Below, one piece after another: positions 41,701-54,545 of a DNA stretch of 64,000 bases (position 1 is the first letter of the stretch; each line of letters starts with the position of its first letter). The notes under the pieces were generated by a model, which had not been told where the DNA came from, searched no databases, and was given only the letters and a program-made list of their open reading frames with translations. Made by a program: the position numbers and the translations under genes. Where the stretch lies: positions 22,711,002 through 22,775,001 of the forward strand of contig CM067570.1 of assembly GCA_034336665.1 (NCBI GenBank), read 5' to 3'. Source of the DNA: Luscinia megarhynchos (Eukaryota; Chordata; Aves; Passeriformes; Turdidae).

Positions 41701-42062
41701 TCTTCCATACACTAGAAAAGGACACTAGAAATTATTTACTACTTGATGAACATTTCTCAGGAACTCTCTAAAGTACACTGGCTAAACAACAGCTTCTTAA
41801 GTGGTGGAATTTAATTCTCATCCTTGATTTCATTTAGCTTATGTACTTCTAAATCAATTTTTTCAGACCTACAGCACACATACTTTCAACTGTCCCATCC
41901 TGAAGGCAGAGTCCCTCGTCAGCCAGCAGGTCAAGCAAAACAGAGCTCTCGTGGCAGCATCTTTCAGGATAGATGATAAGTTAGGACTTCAACTTAAGTG
42001 GCAATTTTTATCCAACTTAAATGATTTATAGGACTTATTTGTAGGATTAAAATATCTACAAC

Positions 42063-42092
42063 TTTTTTTTGTTTGTTTGTTTGTTTTGTTTC
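42063..42092 (+). repeat. T run and (TTTG)n microsatellite
   Basis: Eight T followed by four to five TTTG-type units. Confidence 0.9.
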
Positions 42093-42365
42093 TGCACACT
42101 AGGCAATGCAGTCAAAATTGTGAAGATGCAGCCAGAAAATAAAAAAGATAGGAATAGATGACATGACCATTTCCTCTGGAAATCAAGATTAAAAAAAGAA
42201 CACAAATATGCACATGAACTGAAATTCTTACTTTTAAAGATATTCTAAGGAAAATGAAAATATTCCTAAAAAGTTATTATCTAGTACTAGCACATTTCTC
42301 AGAGAACAAAAGCTGTGTCAAACAATTCAGAAAAAATGGTATGTGTTATTTTTTTGCTCCAAAGC

Positions 42366-42411
42366 AAAAAAACCAACCAACCAAAAAAGCCCCACAAAAC
42401 AAAACAAAACA
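42366..42411 (+). repeat. (AACC)/(AAAAC) low-complexity repeat
   Basis: Units of aacc repeated three times are followed by acaaaacaaaacaaaacaag. It is simple-sequence expansion with no coding meaning. Confidence 0.85.
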
Positions 42412-43614
42412 AGTAAAAAATCCCGTTTCAAAAAGCTCAAAATACTACCCAATGGCAACTTAGTGACTGTTTCAGTTGCAATAAGCATTATGTTAAGGAG
42501 ATAAATACATGTCAAGGAATAGGTGGGCAATAGCATCTCTAAGGGAAACCGAAGGTGAACAAAACCATGATATGTTTCAAGTCTGGTAAAAACCCCAGTC
42601 TTCAAGTTGGTCCCCACCTCTGTGAGCAGCTTTCCCTACAAATACAGAAACTTTGTCCAAGTTCAGGTTTTTTCCTCCCAGATATCCCATCCTCAGTAAG
42701 TACAGTAGTAAGAGGCTGTGGGGAGCCTACTCTTCACAGAGAATCCCACTGTTCTCCTGATGGGAAGAAAGTGTTTAACTAAATTGCCACTGGGATTTAT
42801 TTTTAGTGTAGAAACAGTTGCAGTGGTGTAATCCAACCAACACAGATGGCAATCTGTCTAATTTGTACAGAGCAATTAATAGCATAACAACACACTGTCA
42901 AAACAGGGCAATTAAAAAAATATCAAGAGCAGGTTTCCCTTTTGACTGGTTATATTATTTTATAAAAAACTGAATGTAGTTTTTTGATACATTGCAGAGA
43001 AAAGAAAATAATTAATGCAATTCAGACCTCACAGTCTGGCAAAGGAAACACAAAACAGCTCCAGACAGTTTCTGGAAGAGAAAGATGGAGTTTGAAAAAG
43101 ATGACAAAACTTTTGCTATCTGGACCTCAATGTTTGGCATTGGAGAGGGAGGGCATTATAAAATTATGTTACCACAGATGAATTCTTAATGGCTAAATTC
43201 TCTAAAGTCTTAGATTTATTTAACTTAACTATACTTAACTTATATTTTACTTTGGCACTTGTCTGAGTTCTCATCATGTACACCTGGAACAGTAAGCTAC
43301 CTTAAAGCTATTTTCGATACTTCAGAGATTAAAATTTTATCAAATACTTTAAATCTCTTTCTGTTCAACAGTCCACCTTATATTTAGATCAATGGCAAAT
43401 TGCTACTGCTCTATAGCAGCATGTCTTTTTTACCTGAAGAGGCCACTTGGACTTGGCTCATCTACCTGAAAACTAAAATGGGATTTGCTAGGTAAATCAA
43501 CTCAAAATTTGGCATCCGCTGTCATTGTTAAGGACCCACAGGTAGTTTTGCAGCTCCTGTGAAAACATCAGGATGACAAATATCACTGATACTTTTTTTG
43601 AGTTGGATTTTTCG

Positions 43615-43668
43615 TTGTTGTTGTTGTTGTTTTTTTGGTTGGTTGTTTTTTTTATTTTTTTGTTATTT
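43615..43668 (+). repeat. (TTG)n and T-rich microsatellite
   Basis: About six TTG units are followed by T-runs and ggttggttg. The overlapping hydrophobic open frame is an artefact of composition. Confidence 0.9.
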
Positions 43669-44436
43669 TTAACATGTCAAAAAAGTGTTATTCACCTCAT
43701 GACACCTAAGTCAAGATCTCTGGTGAAGAGGATAATAAATGGCTCCCTAGGCAGAAGCAAATTTATCAGCAGTAGTCTACTGGACTGCCAGTCAGGAAAT
43801 CCACAGTAGGAGCCTTCTCCTGAATAACACTGTCAGCAAGTTCATGAAAGTCTCCTGTTTCATTCAGTAATACAACACTGACAGAGCAGAAACTCAAGCA
43901 ATTCCACTGCTATTAGTGTTGCTGACCTTCCTCAGATTACTCATCTGGAGGGTAAAAAAAAGAAAATAAAGAAAAAAAGAAGTGATGTTGAAGCACTAAT
44001 GAGCTATAAAAGTCAGGAAATACCCAGGTCACTAGGCTTCACATTTCTGTAGGTTTGTTTTCCTATTAGAGCAATATTGTCTTATTCAGAAAGGAAAAAT
44101 TTCTCATAAAGGTTTCTTGTGCTTCGGCTAAATATATAACCTCAGAATCCACCCTTCGCCCACATCCATCCACTGCTGCCATAAGAACATCCATACTTTT
44201 AAATAGCAAATTTCACAGGTTTTAAAAAAATGCACTTTAGCATTCAGGGGCACCAGCTGTTTCACAGACGTGACAATGCAATTTGAGAGTATCAAAACAA
44301 ATCAATTCTGTACAAGAAAGCAAAGTAAAGAGTTTAGAAAAGACAAGTCATGGATCACTATCACCACCAAATTCTCTCATACAAACACAAAAAAGGAGAA
44401 AGTAAAGGATGCACAGAACAAAGAGTTTCCATTGAC

Positions 44437-44599
44437 CTGATTTGTCAGAGATGCTGGCTGTGCCTGGCGTGGTGGAGCAGCCCGTGTTAACCTTTGCGCT
44501 GTCCTTGGAAGAACCAGCTTTGGGTTTGTTTTTCGTTGCCTCTAGTGCTTTGACCTTCTTGGCATGTTTACTTCCTTTGTAGTGGGCCTCGGCCTGGCT
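44437..44599 (-). CDS. ZNF385B: ZNF385B coding exon (end of zinc finger 1 and basic linker)
   Basis: Continues in phase 0 from the previous exon with SQAEAHYKGSKHAKKVKALE. The two His residues complete finger 1. A Lys-rich stretch follows (ATKNKPKAGSSKD), then a Ser/Thr-rich linker ending SISDKS. The acceptor reads ctcctttgtag|AGC. The donor reads TCAG|gtcaat at 44436, which has GT but departs from the usual GTRAGT. Length is 163 bases, ending in phase 1 (one base of a Glu codon). Skipping this exon would break the frame. The downstream linker residues are the part of the family that varies most, so the exact end rests on frame agreement with the next exon. Confidence 0.92.
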
Positions 44600-47500
44600 C
44601 TACAAAGGAGAACAAATCAGGCTCACTTGTTTTTTTGCACTTGTACATAATACAATAGATGACAAGGCAGAAAAGTGACACTTTCAATAGTAGGCACCAT
44701 ATTATTCCACCTAAAAAAATTTTAATAGGTTTATACTAACAGTTTTCGTGGTTGCAAGTTCAAATGACAGGATTTTAATGAATATTGCATATTTTCATTA
44801 ACTTGGAAAAAGAGGCTCTAACATTACATAAAGCTCTGTCACTCCTAACATAATTCTGTACTTCTATGTTGCTTAAAGATTTAAAGGACTATACAAATGT
44901 AAACACATCCAATTCAGAAAGATGTTACTCAATTTCCCTGTGATGTTCCCTAGTCTTTTATTGCTTGCAGCTAGAAAGATGTACTGTGCTGAAACATGAT
45001 TAAATAATCCATTCTACCTTCTGTTTGATCTAGTACAGATGTCATAAAATACTTTCACTTTCACACTAACAGCAACTGAGACAACTGAAAATTGAAAAAA
45101 TATTACTTCACTATTAGATCAAAAAAAGAAGGGTTAAAATGGGGGAACACTATAGCTGTAAAATTCAGTAGACCCAAGCGCAACATAGAAAAAGAAATAC
45201 TTGTGAGTCTTGATTGCTTTATAAATTGTCTTGAATTTTATTTTTTAAATACTAAGAAAATTGGAACCTGAAGAACAGGGAGAAAAGGAGCTTTCAAAAA
45301 TTATTATTATTTATTTCATCTTAATCTGCCCAAAGAGAACAGTAGAAACATGTACTGAGATATTTTACCTGAAAACTATCTTCAGAAACTAGGTCAGTGT
45401 TTTTGAAGTTGCACAGCTAAATCTATACACATAAATATCTGCCCATTTTTTTCAGTGCTCTTGAGTTCCCTTCATTGTTCCTGACTCTATATAACCAGAG
45501 TCCTTGACAAATCAGTTTTGCTTCTGTTAGAAGCAAAACTAAAGAAACTACATACTTAATACAAATTCCAAAGCTTGGAAATTTCAGCTAATGAATTTAA
45601 GTGTTTTTCTTGACTTCTCAATAAATTAATTTACCAAATAATGGACAAGAAAAAGTTCTATCCAAAAACAGCCTGTTTTCATTACATTGTACTTTTCAGC
45701 AAGAGCTTTGCATAATTAATATTTTTGAACACAACTTTAAAACATTATTTCAGGCATACCACTAGGTGCCTCTATTGAAGGTTACATATTAACCAAAGAA
45801 GTTAATATTGTTGTTTACTTCAAATTAAAACACTCAGAGAAAGCATGCTTTTTCTAAGAACATCTTGGCACCTGGCATGTAGAAATATCAGTGCAAGTAA
45901 ACTTTCACTGTGTTCATGCAAAACCACAATCACTGTCTCTTCTCAATCAATTATTAACTATTTTATTTAGTTCACTGTGTTAAATCAAGCAAGCCATGAA
46001 ACAAGTCACATGCTTTTTATAAAGAGCAACTATAATAGCTAAGATGCTTGAAGTGCATAAAAAGTGCTGCCCTAATGAGGAAAATTGTTTTAAGATCAGC
46101 AGAAATGGGCATTACAATACAGGTGCCTTGGTACACATTATAACAGCTTTATCATATGGTAGAAGTGAAGAGTAGAAGCAGCTGGAGTGGGCAAGAGAAC
46201 AGACAGCATGTTGGAGTCCTCACACAAGTTACTGGCACTGTTACACTGATGGAGAATTGCTGCTAAAACAGAGGAGTGAAGCTCTTACACACCAGAACTT
46301 CTTAAGTGATTATACAGCCCGTGAAACACAGTGCTTTCCACTTCAGTGTATGGTGTTGTGGGCGCATCTTTCCTTTCATAGGAGATTTTAGTAAGCAAGC
46401 ATTCAGTAAGAAAGGCTGCTAGATTAGTTTTATTTAGAATTCCTCTGAAAGTGAGATGTCTTTTAAAAACTTTGTTATAAAAACAGTGAAGAGTTTACTC
46501 AACAATTGCTGTTTAAATATTTCTTGAGTTTAAAAACCTTTGAAATATTAACACGCATACAAACACAATTTAAGGATCATGAAGAAACAACTAACCAGCT
46601 ATACCACTAGTACTACGTGCACTACTTAAAGGGACACTTGTCAACTTCTGGGATGGATGTCTCCAGTTCTGAACGTGGGCAGAGGAGCACAGTCCTGTTT
46701 GTGCCCTGCCATGCCAACGTGCCTCGTGGGGCACAGGAGTCCTGCCCTGTCTCTCTCCACCATTGCTGGGTTTTGTCCATTTCTCTTAAGCTTTGCAGTT
46801 GCCACATGATGCACCAGAAGGGCTGTTTTCCACCAATAACACTCAATAAACTATTCACACATTGTAGGGTACGAAAGTGGAGCTAAAAATTGGGGTGAAT
46901 ATGTATACCCATTCCGTTCCAATACTTTTAACTGCAAGATTGTCCATTCAAGCATTCTCAAGTTGATGATGTCCCTTTAAATATTTGAACTCTATGCTCT
47001 GCGCATATGTGTGCTGCTGATAGGATCATATGCTGCCTGAGGCCAAAGCTATGACATTAGAGACATAAATGCACTCAAGAGAAAGACTTAGTAAGTCAAT
47101 TCCTTGATAATAAGCCTTTCTGCTGATATTTGCAATAATAATGCCTGCAATATCAGTAATAACCTACTACAGTCTTTGACTCCCTTCATTCAATCCTCAT
47201 ACAGTGTACATGAGACCTGTTGAGAACAAACAAGCCCAGGCACAATTAAAATTAAGATTTCCATAATAACAAGTGAAGCTTCACCAAAACATGACAAATG
47301 GACTAATTTTTAAGCTTTTTAACTATCACAATCTATCAAATTCTTAGTTGCACATTATAAGGCCAAAAAGCATTGCTATCACCAATCTAAGCAGGGGTTT
47401 GGAAATGCCATCCTTCAATACTGCTCAAACTAGACCATATTCCTTTGGGGGCAGGGGTGGTTCTTCAGGTTGGATTTTTAAAGTAGTTAGGGGATGCAAA

Positions 47501-50084
47501 AATTTACCTTTAATAATTGTTTCAGTGTCTCACTGAGTCAGTTAAGTATATATAATTTTTTTCTACGTTGACTTTGTCAATTTTCAGTTCCAGGGGCTGG
47601 ATATTGTTAAACCTTTGGTTTTTAGGCTTTTTCTACTCATCTCAGGAACTCTTTCCAACATGAAGTTAGAGAAGCATTCCTTAAAGTATTGAAGCAATTT
47701 CTCCTAACCACATAAGCATTATTTTCTAGTCCTTTCAGATAGACTTGAAGTTCAGAGTTTGCTTTTTATGCACTGTGGGATAAATCATTTGATTCAGCTG
47801 CCTTTTGGTAACTGAAATGCTGCATCACCATGTTATGTAAACATTTGGAGTTTTCTGGAGTCATAGCAAGCAAAAGAAAAAAGGGCAACTGAGGCCATCT
47901 GAAATTGGAACTCAAGTTCTGATTATTACGGATACAAATTATTGTGATTATTAATTTTCTGATCATTAATAACTCTAACTTTATGAAATATTTGCAAAAG
48001 CACAATATTAAAAGTAAACATATTTGTTCCAAGTCTCACTTAAAACTTGCTTATGACACAAATACAGCAGTAGAGCAGAGGTTATGAGCTTTGTAGACTA
48101 TATCATTGAAATACTGGACTAATCTTAGAAATAAACCATGACATACACAATCTTTATTTTTAGTTAAGCCAAGAAGCTCAAAATTTATTTTCATTTTCTC
48201 TGGTAACCAGAGGAAGCTGTGTACACATAGGGTTTAAAAGTATGTGCATAAAAGAGAGATACTTTACCAATATTAATATAAACCCCTACTAAATTACAAA
48301 GTTAACTTAAGAGTAAATATCATTGAGATACAATATTTTAAATGGATACTGAACATACTTTTTGATCATCATTAAGTACAACTAATTAATGCAAATTCTG
48401 TGTCAGCAAAACAATATTTGAGAAAATTAAAAAAATTAGGATAAACCAAAATTAAAATCTCTTACCTGAAAATATCATTCTATAGTCATGTACTATAAAG
48501 ATTTTAATTGCAACATACTTTACTCCAGTGTATATGGCTACATTTACTGTGGGGATTAATTCATTCTACAGTAAAATAATTTATCTGTGCCACAATTCAA
48601 TATTATTTAAATATTTATTTTTCATTTCCAGAAGATTAAGTTACATCTATTGCTTGCATAGTCGGTATTAAACCACAACATTGAATTATCGTTATTACAA
48701 TTTTAAAATTAAATGCATAATAGGTTAGGAGAATACTTTTTGAGAAAGTGAAATAAGAAAATATTTCTATGAAAAACCTTACCTGAAAAGAAAGTTTAAT
48801 CTTGAATTGAATCTAAAACTGTTATCTCCTAATTTGATATATATATACATTGCAATATTTTTAAAAAAACTGGCCTGCTTGCTAGACAGCACAGAAGGTC
48901 ATCAAGTACTGACTAGTAAGGTTTAAGGAACAAGAAAAGCTTTAAGCTGCCATAAATGTGACATTATTAATCAGAATGCAAAAAATACCTGACAGGCCAA
49001 ATTTCAAAAAAGTGTTTATGCATTTGTCTAGCATTACTTTTTGATTAATGGGATGCATATATTTTGTTACACTAAAACAAATATGTCTATATATTTTTAA
49101 GGCCATGGCTTAGTGAATCGCTGTATTTCAAATTAAGTTGCAAAAAAGTCAAGTGTAAAACTGACAGACTATTATGTAGTTTTTCCCCATCATTTTTCTA
49201 ATTTACACACCTTAAAATTTATACACCTTAGTTCTATCCACAGTCTTTTATTACCAGTTAAAAATCCCCAACCAATCAAACCTTGTGAAGGTTTTAATTT
49301 TTAAGAAAGTCTTTATGTTATAAGGATTAATGACTTTGCTGTAAGAAAGGATAACTTTTTCTGCTCTTAAAAATTATCCAAATGCTATATTTTATTTTAA
49401 ATCTGCATTTAATTGCTACTTTCAACTACAAATTATGGATTAATTGATAGCAGTATTACCTTTAAGAAAACTCTGAATTACATGCAAGACTGTAGTACAA
49501 AAGATAACAGAATATTCCCCATCAGGAGCAATGACTGACACTATATTTGAAATCCACATGATTCATTTTGACAGTTCACAGGTGACTGGCTTTTAGAATC
49601 TACTTGTGATGTGAATGACTAATTAACTGAATTTACTGCTACACAAAGAAACATTAACCTGATGAAAGGCTTGAGTAAGTCTAAAGGTTCAGTGTGTATG
49701 TGTGTGAGATCAAGATTTTTCAGAGGTTTATTCAAGATTGCTGAAGTAGCCCTTCATTAGGGCTTCATGGAAATAGGACCATTGTACCATCTAGTCTTTA
49801 ACCGAATGGTTTGGATCTGCTACCACATCATCCAGTCTGGCAATTAACATACACAGTCAAATATAAGTAGATCTGCATGGACAGAAAGAAGGAGAAAAGC
49901 AGAAATAAAGGGAGACTGCAGCATCCACGTGGGAAATGCAGGTTCTTGCCTTGAGCTGTGCAGTATTAGATGAGTGCCATAACTAAATGGAACTGGAACT
50001 GGTGGCTCACAGCTCCTTTTTCTTCTTGCTTGCCTAAAGCAGGAATTCCACCCTGGATGAGAAATACCCTCAACAGCAATTCTA

Positions 50085-50245
50085 ACTCTAGCAGGCTGCC
50101 TGGTGAAGTGGTGGAGTCCCTATCCCTGAAACTGTTCAAAAACCATCTGGGTGTGGCACTTGGGGATATGGTTTGGTGGTAAAGACGGTGGTGGCTGGAC
50201 TTGATTATCTGAGAGCTCTATTCTACCCTCAACGATTCTATCTCA
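50085..50245 (+). mobile_element. CR1 LINE 3' end
   Basis: Contains caggctgcctggtgaagtgg, then tggagtccctatccctg, gtgtggcacttggggatatg, gtttggtggt and ggctggacttgattatctga, ending in cgattctatc. These are the hallmark words of the CR1 3' region in the right order. It is 5'-truncated, as is usual for CR1, and contains no intact open frame. It is in antisense orientation relative to ZNF385B. Confidence 0.9.
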
Positions 50246-52024
50246 AATCCTGTGTTCATTTGGTGTTGATGCAATTGGTAATCTCTAATGAAAACTATTT
50301 TGTTGAAAATACTACAAAAGCCTCTGCCATAACAGTTCAAAATCAGAAAATGAAACAACTGAAAGACTGAACAGATATATATATAATAATCCTGAATACT
50401 TCCCTGCTATTATGGAGTAGTTACAAAGATGATTTTTTTCCTGCTTAACAAAAAATAATTTTCCATAAATTCAAGCTAAAAAAAATATCCTAAATATAGT
50501 CATAACTTATATTGTAGAAAGAACACCTCTCAGCACCTGTGTTCCTGCCCACTTTATACATCAAATTGAGTATGATGGTCCTGGTAGAGAAGGAAACTAA
50601 CTGTGCAAAACAGGAGCAAAGAGGTATTCATGTTCCTAACATATTGTTATTTTAATTCACAACAGATCCTAAACTAGAAAGCTCCCTTAATAGTAAGATG
50701 TCTACAAAATGTTTGATTGCTTAGTTTATCTGTTAGAACCATTCTGTAAGAGCATGCACATTTGAGTATATAAATTATGAAGAATTTAGACTGGAATCAT
50801 AACTCTAATAAAAATTACATTATAAATTAGGAAGAAGCATTAAAAATAGTTTTATCTCATTTGTTATTTATAATAGACGTAATTGAGGAAATCTGCAAAC
50901 CTGGCATGTTCATTTATTTTTTCATGAAAGTTATGCATTACTTTTTCAGTTCCATCCTTACAGATTTCTAGAAACCTAACTGCTCAAAATAGTAAAAGAA
51001 CATAGAAAAACCAGGGAGCTGTGAATATCAGCCATGTTGTAAGAAGCCAACTCGTATTTTAAATACCTTACCAAACTTAGTTAAAAGCTCCATTAAATAG
51101 CTGTTATTTGAACAGAACTTCCATCATGTTCTAACCCTGTACCCTGTAATCATGCGGTATTTCTGTCATGTTGGAGCTAACAACTTTCATCATTTTGTCA
51201 CTTCTGTCTACAAAACAGAAAATTACCTTTACAATTTCCTGAGATTTATGCTTTTAATTACCTCCTATCTGCTCCACTACCCTCCACACTCAAAGAATCA
51301 ATATAGTCTTATAAATAAGGAAAACATAAAACGTTTGACAGAAGAAAATGACAGTTCTGTAGATTTTTATGCTATGCTATTGATTATTTTGTTTATTATC
51401 CTTTTGACAGCATGAATTATTTATTTAAATCTGCAAAGACAACTTCTGGTAACACTTGCCTTAACTTAAAAAAATTTACCTTCTGGCTTTTTAAAAAGAT
51501 GAGGACTGACATCTCATCATTTTTATTAGCTTTAAATGCAATCAACAATAAGATGACCTTCATTTTCTCTTAATGCAAAATCATTACATCTGTTTTTCTG
51601 ATATGCCTACAAGGTGTTTCCTCCTGATTTTTGAGGTGACACCAAAAATCAGGGCTGACTTGCAGTCATTGCCCACACACCAACACACTCTGTGCAAACA
51701 CAAGATTGTTTTCAATCCAATTATACCCTATGAACAAGATGGTGCCTACCAGGCTGTTCCATAGCCAAAGATATTTCTATAAGAAACAGGAAGTGTGCAG
51801 AGGGAAGCAGAAACTTATTTTAGGTGTGATCAACAGATGACAAAATCAGTTTACAAAGAGCACACCATCAAACAAAAATCAGAACAATAACACCTGGACT
51901 TCCAGCATCATGTATTTGCAAGCTCGGACTATGGTCTGGCTGCTGGAAAAAGGAATGGATTTACTAATCCATTATTATGGCATTATTGTATAGTGCTGAA
52001 GCTCCCAAAACTCTGTGGACTACC

Positions 52025-52370
52025 AGAGAATCATTTGGGTTGGAAAGGGTCTTTAAAAGCAAGTTCTATTGTTAACTCAGCACTGCTGTGTTCACCACTA
52101 AAACATGTCCCTATACTCCACCCCTTCCCTGTACAGTCTGTTCCAATGTTTGACAGCTTCCTTCTGGTGAAGAAATTTCTCCTAATATCCAATCTAAGCC
52201 TCCCCTGGCCCAACCTGAAGCAGTTTTTTCTCATCCTATCACTTGTTTCCTGAAGAAGAGGCTGACACCCACCTTGTTACAACCTTCTTTCAGGTAGGCA
52301 GAGAAAATGGTAAGGTAACCCCTCACTCTCCTTTTCTCCTGGCTAAACAATCCAACAACCTCAAGACTAA
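52025..52370 (-). mobile_element. CR1 LINE 3' fragment
   Basis: The plus strand starts agagaatcatttgggttgga, then carries tctcctaatatccaatctaa, cctcccctggcccaacctga, cctatcacttgtttcctgaa, cacccaccttgttacaacct, and ends near ctggctaaacaatcc. This is the CR1 3' region in reverse complement. It is 5'-truncated and non-coding, and is sense-oriented relative to ZNF385B. Confidence 0.9.
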
Positions 52371-52755
52371 ATAAATAAAATAAAACTAATGGGAGAGAAG
52401 AGCAGAGAAATTACTTGAATACAAGGTAATGATTCAGATAAGGAGAAAAAAGCAATTCTGCAGAAACCAACAAATATATTTCCAACTACAGCTCACTTTT
52501 CCCTTATGGCTGCAATCTACAGTGTCAGAAGAGACATTTTTGGGCCAAAGGTGCACAGCTGCTGGGAGGGTTATTGCCACACACAAGTTGAGGAAAATGC
52601 TGCAGATTCATCTAGTGGCCAGGAGGAATAAGAAAGAATGAGCCAGGGATAGGCAGAGAAGGAGTCTATATGGGATAAAAAAAGAGACATTTTTTCCCCT
52701 TGCCCTCTTGCTACTGGACCCTCTCACTGGTATCATATGTATTCAGTAAACTCAC

Positions 52756-53228
52756 TGTTGTGGTTTAAAAATGGTATTCCCCAAATTAATACTTCAGCTA
52801 AAATCATGTGTCACTTCCCTCCCCAAATGGAGGCACAAAAGAAAAAGATCCCAGGTTGATATAAGAACTTATACATATAAGAATTTATATAGATAATAGA
52901 ATACAGATTATATGAATTATAAGAATATATATAGATATATCTATATATAGATACAAGAACTTATAAGAATTTAATGGAAACAGCAATGAGATGAGCAGTA
53001 AGAGCAACAATATTAATAACAAAAAGTAAAAGAAAAAGAAACTCTCAACAATAAATAATACAAGACTGCTCCATTTGCCACATTTACCTGAGTGGAAGGA
53101 ACCCCTTCATAAAGAGAGTCCCTTTTGCCCACTCCTAGCAAGGATGTGAGGTGGTGTAGAGCAATCTCCAGGATCTGGCCATGCCTCTCCCAGCTACTGC
53201 AAAAATTTAGTCCTGTCCTGGGCAGAAC
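52756..53228 (+). mobile_element. ERVL-like solo LTR (endogenous retrovirus remnant)
   Basis: Starts tgttgtggtttaaaaatggt, the opening I associate with avian ERVL-type LTRs, then tattccccaaattaatactt and catgtgtcacttccctcccc, which resemble a songbird LTR subfamily. No internal retroviral coding sequence is adjacent, so it appears to be a solo LTR. The right end is uncertain: gggcagaaccaggaca near 53222-53237 is a candidate, and no clear target-site duplication was found. The middle (52858-52975) has been expanded by ataagaa/ttat units and an AT palindrome. Confidence 0.5.
52926..52949. repeat. 24-base perfect AT palindrome
   Basis: Reads the same on both strands, centred on gatatatc with tatatata-type arms. 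It sits inside the ERVL-like LTR. Confidence 0.9.
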
Positions 53229-53322
53229 CAGGACACTTGCTCAATGATTTTTAGTTTTGCTAGAATGTCTGTGGTATATATAATTATTATCACCATACAA
53301 ACCTATGTTATTAATCACAGAA

Positions 53323-53372
53323 TTCTTAAAAAGAAAAAAAAAAGTATTTCTTAAAAGGAAAAAAAAAGTATT
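53323..53372. repeat. Tandem duplication, about 25-base period
   Basis: Two near-identical copies of ttcttaaaa(a/g)g, an A-run and gtat, starting at 53323 and 53348. They are likely from replication slippage at the A-runs. Confidence 0.85.
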
Positions 53373-54530
53373 TCTTCAAAGATTAAGTTAGATTTTTCAC
53401 AGCATATCTTGCTTCCTCTTGGTGGAAAACATATACCCTAAAAATGTGACTCACAATCACAATCTGTTCCATGGAGAAGATTCTTCCTCTTCTACTGCCT
53501 AGTCTCTCGTGGTAGTAAATATAACTGAGTATTTCTCATTTTTCCTGAGCTGGATTGTAACACAAGACCATAGCTTCAACTGCATTGACATGTTAGTCAT
53601 TGCTGCACTGGAGCACGTGCTGTGTCATCACCATGAAGAAATGAAAAAGTTACATGGTGTTTACTGATAATTTCATGCAAAGATGGAAATACCTGTGTTT
53701 ATTCCAAAGCACTGAAGCACATCCAATTGCAACTGTTAATGGATAATATTGCTTTTATCTTTTTTTTAAACTATTTTCAAATAGTTCTATATGTTCCTCT
53801 GCATAACAGAATGAAGTTTATGCAAATTAGAATAATATCTCATTGACAATACTGTTTAATCAAACTAATTAACTATCAATCCTCATAACACTATCATTCC
53901 TAAAATGAGACTTCTAAACTAATTCAACTGTACTTGACTTCCGGTATCTACCATCATTAAAAAATTTTAGGAAAGAGCCCTGTCTCTATTCCCTCCTAAC
54001 AGTTCTAGAGGCAGGCATCCCATAAAATTTGGCATGTCCTCAGGGGCCCTTTGTCAGTTAATCAGCCTGTTGTGGGTGTCCCAGACACCTCAGATATTTG
54101 AACAGCAAGACACTTAGATTTAGGCACCCAATCCCACTCCAAGTTCCAGCTAGGGTATCTTAAGCAGATCATGCAAAAAAATGTTGAAGAACCTCAGTTA
54201 TCATTGCTGCAATGTTGATACTATTTTTACAGATATAATTCCCCTGAAGGACTTCAAAGTTCAGGCTACTAAGACAACTTTAGCTTGCTATTACTGCAGA
54301 GATGGTATTTTATTTTTCTGTTTTGCAAGAATTTGGATCATCTCTTCTGTACTACAGTTTCTTCTGGAGTTGACAAAGATTGGAAGGGGTGTCCAAACTA
54401 GTTGTACTAGAATTTATTAGCAGAAATAGACAACCTCCAATTTGACCAAAATTCAGCTGAAAGTATTACAAAAGGACAGGCAGAGTATAATGGTGAATGT
54501 CTGTAAGTATGAGTCAGATACTATAGTTTC

Positions 54531-54545
54531 TTTTTTTTTTTTTTT
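54531..54545 (+). repeat. T15 homopolymer
   Basis: Fifteen consecutive T. In the ZNF385B transcript sense it is a poly-A run inside an intron. Confidence 0.9.

Larger units (their letters stand above)
27900..44436 (-). other. ZNF385B large intron (about 16.5 kb)
   Basis: Lies between the linker exon and the exon completing zinc finger 1. The donor is the weak gtcaat; the acceptor is atttcttttag. It is mostly unique AT-rich sequence with simple repeats at 33463-33500, 42063-42092, 42366-42411 and 43615-43668. A possible MIR-like SINE lies at 28550-28670 and candidate conserved non-coding DNA at 41400-41700. Open frames up to 124 codons occur but lack splice context or family resemblance. Confidence 0.85.
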
